A DNA stretch of 35,099 nucleotides from Sphingomonas bacterium (GTDB lineage Bacteria; Pseudomonadota; Alphaproteobacteria; Sphingomonadales; Sphingomonadaceae). The notes below the pieces were generated by a model. It did no database searches. It had not been told where the DNA came from and worked only from the letters and a program-made list of their open reading frames with translations. The DNA lies in contig NZ_JAQGLG010000226.1 in assembly GCF_028292965.1 (NCBI RefSeq), positions 1-35,099 on the forward strand, given 5' to 3'. Shown one piece after another: positions 15,408 to 24,229 of the stretch (position 1 is its first letter; each line of letters opens with the position of its first letter). Both the position numbers and the translations under genes were made by a program.

Positions 15408-16310
15408 ATGATCATGATCAAGGATCTCGAGGTCCGGCACTGCCGCGCGCTCGTCGCGGTGCACGACAGCGGCGGTGTCGGTGCGGCGGCACGGGCGCTG
15501 GGTGTCGCGCAGTCGACCGTGTCCGAGACGCTCTTGTCGCTCGAACGCTTGCTCGGCACTCCGGTCACCCTGCGCCGCACCGGTCGCGAGGCTGTGCTCA
15601 CGGCTGCCGCCGAAGCCCTGCTCCCGCACGCCCGCACGCTCATCGCCGTATCCGAGGCTGGCCTGGCCGCCGCCACACGTCCGGGCAAGGCGGTGATCCG
15701 TCTCGGCACCGTCGAGTCGATCAGCTCGTTCCTGCTGCCCGGCCCACTGAGCGACTTCAGATTGTCCTGGGCCGAGGTCGAGGTGCGCATCACCATCGGC
15801 CTGTGCGAAGACCTGCGAAAGCGTGTCGCGCGGTCGGAACTCGACGTGGCGCTGACCATCGAAGGCGCTGATCGCACGCCCGATCGACACGTCGTCGAGG
15901 CCTTCTGGCCGGCGCAACTCCGAATGATCGTCGCGCCGCACCACGCGCTGGCGCAGCGCGTTATCGAGCGCAGTGATCTGGAAGGCCGAACCTGCCTCCT
16001 TGCCGACCCCGAGGGCGCCTTCAACGAACTGGTCAGGTCCTGGGTCGGCAACACCCCCCGACCGCCGCGGCTGGAATCGGCCGGCAGCATCGACGGTGTC
16101 AAACGCGGCGTGCTGAGCGGCGACGCGATCGGTGTCCTGCCCGACTATGCCGTCGCCGAGGAACTGGCGGCGAGATCGCTCGTCGCGCTGGAGACCGGTG
16201 ACCCGCCGCCGCAGATCGCCCTCTGTCTCACCGCGCGCCAGGCGCCACTACCCGGCTCGGCACTGGCCAGCCTGATGGACAAGGTCGGCGCGGCACTCGA
16301 CGGGCGCTGA
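15408..16310 (+). CDS. LysR-family transcriptional regulator
   Basis: 300 residues. The N-terminal winged helix-turn-helix (about 5-65) reads RALVAVHDSGGVGAAARALG then VAQSTVSETLLSLERLLGTP, typical of LysR. The effector-binding domain (95-295) has the periplasmic-binding-protein-like two-lobed layout. ATG 15408 is used; ATG 15414 is a close alternative. The long open frame upstream is a shadow of the hydrolase and peptidase genes. It probably controls the divergent isochorismatase-like gene and itself. The permease gene starts 46 bp downstream on the same strand and could be co-transcribed. Confidence 0.88.
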   Translation: MIMIKDLEVRHCRALVAVHDSGGVGAAARALGVAQSTVSETLLSLERLLGTPVTLRRTGREAVLTAAAEALLPHARTLIAVSEAGLAAATRPGKAVIRLGTVESISSFLLPGPLSDFRLSWAEVEVRITIGLCEDLRKRVARSELDVALTIEGADRTPDRHVVEAFWPAQLRMIVAPHHALAQRVIERSDLEGRTCLLADPEGAFNELVRSWVGNTPRPPRLESAGSIDGVKRGVLSGDAIGVLPDYAVAEELAARSLVALETGDPPPQIALCLTARQAPLPGSALASLMDKVGAALDGR

Positions 16311-16356
16311 GCGCGACGCTTGCTTTCGGAACGCCGGCGTCACAGTCTACCAGACC

Positions 16357-17646
16357 ATGGCCGACGAGACCCACGCAACCCGCCCCTTCGGCTTCTGGAC
16401 CGCGACCGCGCTGGTGGTCGGCGGGATGATCGGATCGGGCATCTTCGCCTTGCCGGCGACCCTCGCCCCGTTCGGCTGGACCGGGGTCGCGGCATGGGTG
16501 TTGACCATCGCTGGCGCGGCGGTCATCGCCTGGGTGCTGGCGGAGCTCGCCATCGCCATGCCCGAGGCGACCGGCGTGCTCGCGATCTGCGGCGCCGCGC
16601 TCGGTCCCCTGCCCGGCTTGCTGGTCGCATGGAGCTATTGGGTCGGCATCTGGTCGGCCAACGCGTTCATCGCCTGGACCGCGATCGGCTATCTCTCGGT
16701 GTTCTTCCCGGTGCTGGCGACGCAATGGTACCACTGCCTCGGCGCGGTCGCGGCGATCTGGCTGCTCACCTTGCTCAACCTCGGCGGCGCCAAAGGCTCG
16801 GGGCGGTTCCAGCTTGCTACCACCCTGCTCAAGCTGTTGCCGCTGATCGCCGTTGTGGTGATCCTCGCCGGCCTTGCCCTCGGCATCGGTGGCCGGTTTG
16901 ACTCGGCCCCCCATACGCCGTTCGCAGCAAGCGGCCTGACCTCGGCGCTGACGCTGGCCTTCTTCGCCGTCGTTGGATTCGAGTCCGCCAGCGTCGCGAC
17001 CGAACGCGTGCGCGATCCGGCGCGCAACGTCGTCCGCGCAACGCTGTGCGGCCTTGCGCTGACCGGCGCCTTCTACCTGATCGTATGCTCGGGCATCGTC
17101 TTCGCCATGCCGGCGGGCACGCTGGAGAACGCACCGGCGCCGATCGCCCTGTTCGTCGAGCGCTTCTGGGGCCACGGCGCGGCGATGGCCGTTGCCGCCT
17201 TCGCGGTGATCGCGGCGATTGGCTGCCTCAACGGCTGGGTGCTGATCCAGGGCGAGGTACCGCTCGGACTGGTCCGCGCCGGCATGCTGCCGCCATGGAT
17301 CGGCCGCACCAACGACCGTGACGTGCCGGTCGGCGCGCTGCTCGTGTCGAGCGGGCTGGCCAGCCTGCTGGTGATGGCCAATGCCAACAGTTCGGCAAGC
17401 GGCGCAGTCGAGGTCATCGTCCTGCTCACCACGGCCGCGACGCTGTGGCTCTATGTCGGCGCCTGCGCCTCGGCCTGGGTCATGAACATCGCGCGTCCCG
17501 CGGCGGTGATCGGCTTGGTCTTCGCGCTGTGGGTCATCTGGGGCGCGGGCTGGAAGGCGACCGAATATGGCCTTTTCCTGATGATCCCCGCCATCCCGCT
17601 CTACTGGCTACGCGGCGCCTCAACGCCCGTTGAACAGCCGGCCTAG
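16357..17646 (+). CDS. APC-family amino acid permease
   Basis: 429 residues with about 12 hydrophobic helices. The APC substrate-binding motif GSGIF occurs in GMIGSGIFALP (23-33) of helix 1, and FFAVVGFESASVATERVRDP marks helix 6 and the following loop. It is closest in layout to the AdiC/PotE-type exchangers of basic amino acids and agmatine, but the substrate is not determined. ATG 16357 has no clear Shine-Dalgarno site, so translation may depend on readthrough from the LysR gene. Its last 27 bases overlap the convergent FAD oxidoreductase gene. Confidence 0.86.
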   Translation: MADETHATRPFGFWTATALVVGGMIGSGIFALPATLAPFGWTGVAAWVLTIAGAAVIAWVLAELAIAMPEATGVLAICGAALGPLPGLLVAWSYWVGIWSANAFIAWTAIGYLSVFFPVLATQWYHCLGAVAAIWLLTLLNLGGAKGSGRFQLATTLLKLLPLIAVVVILAGLALGIGGRFDSAPHTPFAASGLTSALTLAFFAVVGFESASVATERVRDPARNVVRATLCGLALTGAFYLIVCSGIVFAMPAGTLENAPAPIALFVERFWGHGAAMAVAAFAVIAAIGCLNGWVLIQGEVPLGLVRAGMLPPWIGRTNDRDVPVGALLVSSGLASLLVMANANSSASGAVEVIVLLTTAATLWLYVGACASAWVMNIARPAAVIGLVFALWVIWGAGWKATEYGLFLMIPAIPLYWLRGASTPVEQPA

Positions 17647-19233
17647 CAGCGAGCGGTCACGAATGATCTCGTGCGCCGCGTTATGCCCCGGCGCACCCGT
17701 CACACCACCACCGGGATGCGTACCCGCGCCGCACATATAGAGACCCTTGATCGGCGCCCTGTAATCGCCGTGACCGAGCACCGGGCGCGCCGCCCATAGC
17801 TGATCGAGCGACATGTGCCCGTGCATGATGTCGCCGCCGATCAGCCCGAACTTGCGCTCCAGGTCGAGCGGCGAATGGATCTGCCGCGCGATGATCGCGC
17901 CCTTGAAATTGGGTGCGTGCTTGGTAACCGTATCGACGATCAGGTCGGCCGCCGCCTCGCGCTCGTCATCCCATGAGCGGCCGTCGGGCAGTTCGGGTGC
18001 GAACTGCTGGCAGAACAGGCTGGCGATGTGCTGCCCCGGCGGGGCGAGGCTGTTATCGACCGAGGTCGGAATCTTCATCTCGACGATCGGCTCGTCCGAC
18101 CAGCCCTTGGCCTTGGCATCGACGAACGCCTTGTCCATGTAATCGAGCGTCGGCGAGATGATGATGCCGCAGGTGTGATGCTCGGCCACCTGCTTGCCCG
18201 GCAGCACGGAGAAATCGGGCAGTTCGGAAAGCGCGAGGTTCATCCGGAAGGTGCCTGAGCCGGCCTTGAAATTGTCCATCCGCCGCGCGAATTCCGGCGT
18301 CATGTCGGCGCGGTCGACCAGCTGGCGGAACAGTAGCGCAGGACCGACATTGGCCACGACGATATCGGCGGCGATCTCCTCGCCGCCTTCCAGCCTCACG
18401 CCGGTGACGTGGTTGCCGTCGACCAGCACCTTGGCGACCGGCGCCTCCAGGCTGATCTCGACGCCCATATCGGTGCAAGCCTCGGCCATCAGGCGGGTGA
18501 TCTCGCCCATACCGCCGACGCTGTGGCCCCAGGCCCCCTTCTTCCCGTTGACCTCACCGAACACGTGATGAAGCAGGACATAGGCCGAACCCGGCGTGTC
18601 GACGCTGGCATAGTTGCCGACCACCGCGTCGAAACCGAAGGCCGCCTTGATATATTCATTGTCGTACCAGCTATCGAGGAAGCTGCGCGCCGATTTGACG
18701 AACAGGTCCATCACGTCGCGCTGCGCCTCGATATCCATGCCGGCGAGCCGCTTGCCCTGCGCCGCCGCGGCGAGCAGCGCGCGGATGCCGCCGCCGGCAT
18801 TGGGGGGCGTCTTCAGCGCCATGTCGCGCAGCACCTCCGCGACGCGCTCCAGCGCTCCCTCATATTTGGGAAAGGTCTCTGCGTCCTTGGGCGAATAACG
18901 CGCGAACTCGGCCTGGGTGCGCGCAGTGCCGCCACCGAGCTTCAGGTATCCGCCCTCATGCGGGAAGAAGTTCGAGATGGTGCGCTCGATGATCCGCCAG
19001 CCGCGCTCGTGCAGGCGCATGTCCTTGATCACCTTGGGCCGCAACAGGCTGACGGTGTAGCTCGCGGTCGAGTTGCGGAAGCCGGGATGGAACTCCTCGG
19101 TCACCGCCGCACCGCCGACGATATGGCGGCGCTCAAGCACGCGGACCTTCAGCCCCGCCCGCGCGAGATAGAAGGCGCACACCAGGCCGTTATGCCCGCC
19201 GCCGATGATCAGCGCGTCGTATCGTTTCGTCAC
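17620..19233 (-). CDS. FAD-dependent oxidoreductase (phytoene desaturase-like)
   Basis: 537 residues. The Rossmann FAD motif is YDALIIGGGHNGLVCAFYL (5-23), with the acidic end Glu34 of the ribose-binding strand. The C-terminal signature GLYMCGAGTHPGGGVTGAPG is that of the phytoene dehydrogenase/NAD(P)-FAD oxidoreductase (CrtI-like) superfamily. No carotenoid gene is nearby, so another desaturation or oxidation is likely. GTG 19233 is the start: it overlaps the Rieske gene's stop as GTGA, and GGGAGGGGAGAAG before it acts as ribosome binding site. That site lies partly inside a palindromic repeat. Frame extensions upstream translate only the repeat. The 3' end overlaps the APC permease gene by 27 bp. 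Confidence 0.88.
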   Translation of the reverse strand: MTKRYDALIIGGGHNGLVCAFYLARAGLKVRVLERRHIVGGAAVTEEFHPGFRNSTASYTVSLLRPKVIKDMRLHERGWRIIERTISNFFPHEGGYLKLGGGTARTQAEFARYSPKDAETFPKYEGALERVAEVLRDMALKTPPNAGGGIRALLAAAAQGKRLAGMDIEAQRDVMDLFVKSARSFLDSWYDNEYIKAAFGFDAVVGNYASVDTPGSAYVLLHHVFGEVNGKKGAWGHSVGGMGEITRLMAEACTDMGVEISLEAPVAKVLVDGNHVTGVRLEGGEEIAADIVVANVGPALLFRQLVDRADMTPEFARRMDNFKAGSGTFRMNLALSELPDFSVLPGKQVAEHHTCGIIISPTLDYMDKAFVDAKAKGWSDEPIVEMKIPTSVDNSLAPPGQHIASLFCQQFAPELPDGRSWDDEREAAADLIVDTVTKHAPNFKGAIIARQIHSPLDLERKFGLIGGDIMHGHMSLDQLWAARPVLGHGDYRAPIKGLYMCGAGTHPGGGVTGAPGHNAAHEIIRDRSLLGRLFNGR

Positions 19234-20525
19234 TTCTTCTCCCCTCCCGCGAGCGGGAGGGGCCGGGGGTGGGCTCCCGCCCTCCCCGAACGCTCCGCTT
19301 GTTGTAACCGGGTGCCCACCCCTAACCCCTCCCGCTCGCGGGAGGGGGATAAGGAGGCGCTCCACCCCGATGCCGGCGCGCGATGCAATCGCGCCTCCGG
19401 TATCCGCTCGCGAATCTTCCGCGCGAAACTCCGCAGACACACCTCACTCTTACCGATCGGCCCGATCTCGTAGCTCTGCGACGCCATGCCCTGCTGCACC
19501 CGCTCGATCAGCCAGGTATCCTCGGCATTGACGGTGCGGTTGATGCGCCAGTTGGCATAGCGCACCAGCTTCATCTCGCGGCGCTCATCGGGCAACGCGA
19601 AACACATCTCGCGCAGCACCGACACGGTCGGCGAGAGCGGCAGCCATTGCATGAAGTCGACCTGGTCGGGGTAGATATCGAACGCCATGTTCGGCCACAG
19701 CTTGTAATAGAGCCACAGCCGCTGATGGGTTTCCGGCAGATGCGGCGCGACGGGCAAATGCTGTTGGTAGAAGCGCTCCCACGGATCGTTCGAGCGGCGT
19801 TCGACCAACTTGCCGGACATCTTGTCGACCCAAGGCTGCGCCTCGATCGCATAGCTCGCGCCGAACAGCCGCGTCAGACCGTCATGCGCGACCGGGATGT
19901 GGAGGTTGTCGGAATAATTGTCGCCGACATTCTTCCAGTTCACCGCCCGCTCGCGCAGCCGCACCGGGCTGATGATGCGCAGGTCAGCGAAGCGATAAGG
20001 TGCGATCTCCTCGGCATAGGGCGACATCATCGCCGTGACCGAAGGGCCGCCATCATCCTCCAGCCGGACGAACACGAAGCCGTTCCATATCTCGACATCG
20101 ACCGACGCGAGACCGCTCTTCGCCATATCGAGCGCCGGATAGTCGGCGCGCATCGGCACGCCGGTCAGCCGGCCGTCGAGCGCATAGGTCCAGGCGTGAT
20201 AGGGGCAGACCAGCTTCTTCGCGCAGCCTACCGGTCCCTCGACCAGCCGCATCGCCCGGTGGCGGCAGACATTGGCGAAGGCGCGCACCTCACCATTGTC
20301 GCCGCGCACGACGATGACGCTTTCGCCGACATAATCGAGCGTGTGGTAATCGCCCGCTTTGGCGAGGTCGCTGACATGGCAGACGATCTGCCATGACGGG
20401 CGAATGACCCGCGCCACCTCGACGTCGAAATATTCCGCATCGGTATAGAGCCAGCCCGGCAGGCTCCAGTCGGCGTCAGGATCGTGAACGTGATCCTCGC
20501 TGATGTCCGCGACGCGATGCGCCAT
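19230..20525 (-). CDS. Rieske-type ring-hydroxylating oxygenase, alpha subunit
   Basis: 431 residues. The Rieske [2Fe-2S] centre uses Cys87, His89, Cys107 and His110 (NVCRHRAM ... VCPYHAW). The mononuclear iron site is in NWKNVGDNYSDNLHIPVAH, with His209 and His214 as ligands and an Asp in the preceding helix. Such enzymes hydroxylate or N/O-demethylate aromatics and quaternary amines. The pairing with a BetI-like regulator and an FAD oxidoreductase suggests the latter kind, but the substrate is unknown. Residues about 392-431 are encoded by the palindromic repeat at 19241-19348 and look like an accretion. ATG 20525. First gene of a two-gene unit coupled by a GTGA overlap. Confidence 0.88.
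   Translation of the reverse strand: MAHRVADISEDHVHDPDADWSLPGWLYTDAEYFDVEVARVIRPSWQIVCHVSDLAKAGDYHTLDYVGESVIVVRGDNGEVRAFANVCRHRAMRLVEGPVGCAKKLVCPYHAWTYALDGRLTGVPMRADYPALDMAKSGLASVDVEIWNGFVFVRLEDDGGPSVTAMMSPYAEEIAPYRFADLRIISPVRLRERAVNWKNVGDNYSDNLHIPVAHDGLTRLFGASYAIEAQPWVDKMSGKLVERRSNDPWERFYQQHLPVAPHLPETHQRLWLYYKLWPNMAFDIYPDQVDFMQWLPLSPTVSVLREMCFALPDERREMKLVRYANWRINRTVNAEDTWLIERVQQGMASQSYEIGPIGKSEVCLRSFARKIRERIPEARLHRAPASGWSASLSPSREREGLGVGTRLQQAERSGRAGAHPRPLPLAGGEKK
19241..19348. repeat. REP-like inverted pair inside the 3' end of the Rieske gene
   Basis: Hairpin CCCCTCCCGC-GA-GCGGGAGGGG (19241-19262) and hairpin CCCCTCCCGC-TC-GCGGGAGGGG (about 19327-19348) are joined by arms GGGGGTGGGC and GCCCACCCC, so the unit is a large inverted repeat. 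It has the same layout as 3848-3999. Unlike that one it lies in coding sequence and reaches to 8 bp before the next gene's start. Confidence 0.85.
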
Positions 20526-20541
20526 AATTGCCCCCACAAGC

Positions 20542-20563
20542 TTGTTGAACGATCGTATAACAA
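20542..20563. promoter_or_regulatory. TetR-type operator between divergent Rieske and TetR genes
   Basis: TTGTT-GA-ACGA followed by TCGT-AT-AACAA: two 11-base half sites that match at 9 positions around the centre CGATCG. It is 16 bp from the Rieske ATG and 37 bp from the TetR ATG. The position and the TTGAACGATCG-like core fit operators of BetI-type repressors. Confidence 0.65.
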
Positions 20564-20600
20564 CTGGCGGCGCGGAGCAATCCGCTATATCGATACCGTG

Positions 20601-21200
20601 ATGTCCGCACCCGCTTTCACCCGCAGCGAACCCGATGCGCGCCGCCTCAGCCTGATCGAGGCGACGGCGCGTGTGCTGGCGCGCGAGGGCGCGGCCGGCG
20701 CATCGGTACGCATCATTGCCAGCGAGGCAGGCGTCTCGCCCGGCCTGGTCGGTCATTATTTCGACGGCGTCGATGCGCTGATCGCCGCGACCTATGGGCA
20801 TGTCGGCGAGCAGGTCAGCACGGCACTCGGCGCGGCGATCGCGGCGGCGAGCAGCGATCCGCGCGCGCGGCTGAGCGCCTATGTCGCCGCAAGCTTCGAT
20901 CCACCGATCGCCGACCCGGCGCTGCTCGCGACCTGGCTGGCCTTCTGGAGCCTGGTCAAGGCGCGGCCCGATATCGCCGCGCTGCATGACGACATCTATG
21001 CGACCTACCGGCGCGATCTCGAAGCCCTGCTCGGCGCCTGTGGCATCGCGGCGGGCGAATTGCGGCTCGCCGCGATCGCGATCACCGCGCTGGTCGACGG
21101 CCTGTGGCTCGAACTGTGCCTCTCGCCGCACAGCTTCACGCCGGTCGAAGCGCGGGCGATTACCGAGCGGCAGATCGAGACTCTGCTGGGCGACGCGTAA
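20601..21200 (+). CDS. TetR/AcrR-family regulator, BetI-like
   Basis: 199 residues from ATG 20601. The N-terminal HTH (about 15-65) contains GASVRIIASEAGVSPGLVGH and YFDGVDALIAATY, the pattern of BetI-like repressors. The C-terminal half (85-195) includes PALLATWLAFWSLVKARPDI and ALVDGLWLELCL, as in the BetI C-terminal domain. It is divergent from the Rieske gene with a palindromic operator between them, so it most likely represses that gene and itself in response to the substrate. Confidence 0.87.
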   Translation: MSAPAFTRSEPDARRLSLIEATARVLAREGAAGASVRIIASEAGVSPGLVGHYFDGVDALIAATYGHVGEQVSTALGAAIAAASSDPRARLSAYVAASFDPPIADPALLATWLAFWSLVKARPDIAALHDDIYATYRRDLEALLGACGIAAGELRLAAIAITALVDGLWLELCLSPHSFTPVEARAITERQIETLLGDA

Positions 21201-21273
21201 GTCGCGCAAATCGCTGGAAGGCGCGCGGCGGCTGCGATAGCGTTCCGGGCAATCCCACCGAAAGGCCGTTCGC

Positions 21274-21777
21274 ATGCTCCACGCCCTTCTGCTTCTCGCC
21301 GCCCTCCAGCAAGCCCCGGCGGCTGCGCCGGTGTGCCCGGTAACCCCGGGACCGCTGTCAGCCGAATGGGCCGGGTGGACGACCACCGCGCCGCTGACCG
21401 CAGCGGGTAGGCCGGCGGATCTCGCCACAGCGGCGCTCACACCGGGGCATCGCGCGGATGTCGCTTTGTTGCCGGCAAGCGGCGTCACGTTCGCGACCCC
21501 GCTGGCGCGACCCGCACCAGCCGGCAGCACAGGCGGCATGCTGGCGCTGACGGTGACGAGCGCGGGCAAGTACCGCCTGTCGTTCGGTGGAGCGATATGG
21601 GCCGACGTGATCGGTCCGGACGGCAAGACCATCGCGCCGGTCGGGCACGGCCATGGCCCGGATTGCTCGGCCATTCGCAAATATGTCGATTTCGCGCTTC
21701 AACCCGGCCGTTATGTCGTTCAGCTCTCCGAGGGCAAGGTGACCGTGATCGGCGCGATGCTGACACCTGCTCCTTGA
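21274..21777 (+). CDS. Exported protein of unknown function
   Basis: 167 residues. A short signal peptide (HALLLLAALQQAPAAA) precedes a mature domain of alternating beta strands (MLALTVTSAGKYRLSFGGAI ... GRYVVQLSEGKVTVIGAML), suggesting a small beta-sandwich in the periplasm. I do not recognise a family. AAAGG precedes ATG 21274. It lies 73 bp after the TetR gene and 37 bp before nadE on the same strand. Confidence 0.7.
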   Translation: MLHALLLLAALQQAPAAAPVCPVTPGPLSAEWAGWTTTAPLTAAGRPADLATAALTPGHRADVALLPASGVTFATPLARPAPAGSTGGMLALTVTSAGKYRLSFGGAIWADVIGPDGKTIAPVGHGHGPDCSAIRKYVDFALQPGRYVVQLSEGKVTVIGAMLTPAP

Positions 21778-21814
21778 GGTGGCAGTGACGCGCGGAAGAC
21801 GCTAAGCGGCAGCC

Positions 21815-23863
21815 ATGGCGAAGACACATCCATTCCTGTCGATCCATAACCACGGGCTGGTCCGCGTCGGCGCATGCACGCCGATCGGGACGGTCGGCGA
21901 CCCCATGGCCAATGCCGAAGCGGTGATCGCGCTCGCGCAGGACGGGCACAAGGCGCATGCCGACCTGCTCGTCTTCCCCGAGCTCAATATCAGTTCCTAT
22001 GCGATCGACGATCTGCACCTGCAGGACGCGCTGCAGGCCGCCACCGCCGAGGCGCTGGCAGCTGTCGTCGCGGCGAGCAGAAGGCTGCGGCCGGTGCTGC
22101 TGGTCGGGGCGGCGCTGCCGCGCAACGGGCGGCTGTACAATTGCGCGGTGGTGATCGCCCGCGGCCGCGTGCTGGGCGTGGTGCCCAAGATCTTCCTGCC
22201 CAACTACCGGGAATATTACGAGAAGCGCTGGTTCGCGAGCGGCCCCGGGGTGACCGGCGAGATCGAGGTGGCGGGGCAGATCGCGCCGTTCGGCGCCGAC
22301 CAGATCTTCGCGGCGAGCGAGCTTCCCTGTTTCGTCTTCCATGTCGAGATTTGCGAGGACTTCTGGGGCCCTACCCCCCCCTCTACGCAGGGCGCGCTGG
22401 CCGGCGCGCTGATCTGCTGCAACCTCTCGGCCTCCAACATCGTCATCGGCAAAGCGCGCGAGCGAGCAATGCTGTGCGCCTCGCAGAGCAGCCGCGCGAT
22501 CTGCGCCTATGTCTTCTCCGCCGCCGGCCCGGGCGAGAGCAGCACCGACCTGGCTTGGGACGGCCAGGGCACCGTCTATGAAATGGGAGAACTGATCGCG
22601 GAATCGACGCGCTTCGGCCGTGAGCCCGAGATTCTCCTCGCCGACGTCGACGCCGGCCGAATGCGGCAGGAGCGGATGCGCAACGGCACGTTCAACGATG
22701 CCGCCGCGCAGGCCGGCCATCCCGAGACGCGCTTCCGCCGTATCACCTTCGAGCACAAGCCCGACTATAAGGATGTCGGTCTGCTGCGCGACATCCGCCG
22801 CTTCCCGTTCGTGCCCAACACGCCCGAGAAGCTCGATGCGGATTGCTACGAGGCCTTCAACATCCAGGTCGAGGCGCTGATCCAGCGCTTCCTCGCCACC
22901 AACGGCACGCGGCTGGTGATCGGCGTGTCGGGCGGGCTCGATTCGACCCACGCGCTGATCGTCGCGGCCAAGGCGATGGATCGCCTGGGCCTGCCGCGCG
23001 ACCGCATTCTCGGCTTCACCATGCCGGGCTTCGCAACGGGCGATTCGACCAAGGGCAATGCCTGGAAGCTGATGCGCGCGCTTGGCGTGGATGGCGACGA
23101 GATCGACATCCGCCCCGCGGCGAAGCAGATGCTCGCCGACATGGACCACCCGTTCGCTAAGGGCGAGCCGGTCTATGACGTGACCTTCGAAAACGTGCAG
23201 GCAGGCCTGCGCACCGATTATCTGTTCCGCCTCGCCAATCAGCGCGGCGGGCTGGTGGTGGGCACCGGCGATCTGTCCGAACTGGGGCTGGGCTGGTGCA
23301 CCTATGGCGTCGGCGACCAGATGAGCCATTACGCGGTCAATGCCGGTGTGCCCAAGACGCTGATCCAGTTCCTGATCCGCTGGTGCATCCGGACCGGCCA
23401 ATATGACGGCGAGACCGACGCGATCCTCGCGGCGATCCTCGCCACCGAAATCTCGCCCGAACTGGTGCCGGCCGGGGCAGACGGCGCGTTGCAGAGCACC
23501 GAGGATCGCATCGGGCCATACGCGCTCAACGACTTCTTCCTGCACTATGTCGTGCGGCACGGCATGGCGCCGTCGAAGATCGCCTTCCTCGCTTTGCATG
23601 CCTGGCGCGATATCGAGGCCGGCCGTTGGCCGCGCGACTTCCCGCCCGCCGCACGACAGGCCTATGATCTGGCGACGATCAAGAGCTGGCTGGAGAAATT
23701 CCTGTTCCGCTTTTTCACGATCAGCCAGTTCAAGCGCTCGGCGATCCCCAACGGGCCCAAGGTCTCGTCCGGCGGTGCCCTGTCGCCGCGCGGCGACTGG
23801 CGTGCACCCTCCGACGGCACCGCCGCACCATGGCTTGCCGAGCTCGCCAAAAACGTTCCCTGA
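21815..23863 (+). CDS. nadE: Glutamine-dependent NAD(+) synthetase
   Basis: 682 residues, the usual length of the two-domain enzyme. The N-terminal nitrilase-type glutaminase (1-300) has its triad Glu56 (FPELN), Lys125 (PKIFLPN) and Cys180 (VEICEDFW). The synthetase domain (about 345-650) has the ATP-pyrophosphatase loop SGGLDS (372-377) and [16 protein letters not shown]. The enzyme amidates deamido-NAD to NAD using ammonia channelled from glutamine. The ATG has only a weak, distant GGAAG upstream. A run of eight C near 22373-22380 is in frame with the family alignment, so it is not a frameshift. Confidence 0.95.
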   Translation: MAKTHPFLSIHNHGLVRVGACTPIGTVGDPMANAEAVIALAQDGHKAHADLLVFPELNISSYAIDDLHLQDALQAATAEALAAVVAASRRLRPVLLVGAALPRNGRLYNCAVVIARGRVLGVVPKIFLPNYREYYEKRWFASGPGVTGEIEVAGQIAPFGADQIFAASELPCFVFHVEICEDFWGPTPPSTQGALAGALICCNLSASNIVIGKARERAMLCASQSSRAICAYVFSAAGPGESSTDLAWDGQGTVYEMGELIAESTRFGREPEILLADVDAGRMRQERMRNGTFNDAAAQAGHPETRFRRITFEHKPDYKDVGLLRDIRRFPFVPNTPEKLDADCYEAFNIQVEALIQRFLATNGTRLVIGVSGGLDSTHALIVAAKAMDRLGLPRDRILGFTMPGFATGDSTKGNAWKLMRALGVDGDEIDIRPAAKQMLADMDHPFAKGEPVYDVTFENVQAGLRTDYLFRLANQRGGLVVGTGDLSELGLGWCTYGVGDQMSHYAVNAGVPKTLIQFLIRWCIRTGQYDGETDAILAAILATEISPELVPAGADGALQSTEDRIGPYALNDFFLHYVVRHGMAPSKIAFLALHAWRDIEAGRWPRDFPPAARQAYDLATIKSWLEKFLFRFFTISQFKRSAIPNGPKVSSGGALSPRGDWRAPSDGTAAPWLAELAKNVP

Positions 23864-24229
23864 ACACTGCTTCGGACGGCTTTTGTTGCGGCGCGGCATA
23901 TTTCGCTTGCGTGACTCGGCCATTCGAGTTTCAATCGTGCCCGAAGGCGATCGTGGTCGTTTTCGGTTCTGCCGAGGCATTGCGCCGGGAGTCGCATGCC
24001 GATGATCGGCGCGTTTCGTACGTAAGGATTTCGCAGCGCAGCAAAAACGCCCGGGCCACATGGGCGGCACATGACAGAGGATAGCTGAAACGGCGTCGTT
24101 CATTCTGGGGGAATGCCCGGTGGCCACGCGCGTTAGACTGTCCGAACTCCCACCGCCTGCCTTGTTCGCCAGACCTGCTGCCCTTGCCGCCGCCACTCCT
24201 TCAGCAAGCTGTTCGCCATGCGGTGACGC
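23864..24229 (+). other. 366-bp gap without a recognisable gene
   Basis: No ORF here resembles a known protein; those open are out of frame with both neighbours. A short palindrome GCCGAT-G-ATCGGC lies at 23998-24010. No terminator with a T-run after nadE is evident. A promoter for the TSUP gene is expected but I cannot point to -35/-10 boxes. Confidence 0.5.

Noticed and set aside
2..19348. CRISPR array from the repeated palindromes
   Set aside because: The repeats are single mirrored pairs far apart, not regularly spaced direct repeats, and no cas genes are present.
22360..22400. Possible frameshift at the C-run in nadE
   Set aside because: The reading frame before and after matches the expected nitrilase and synthetase motifs without a shift.
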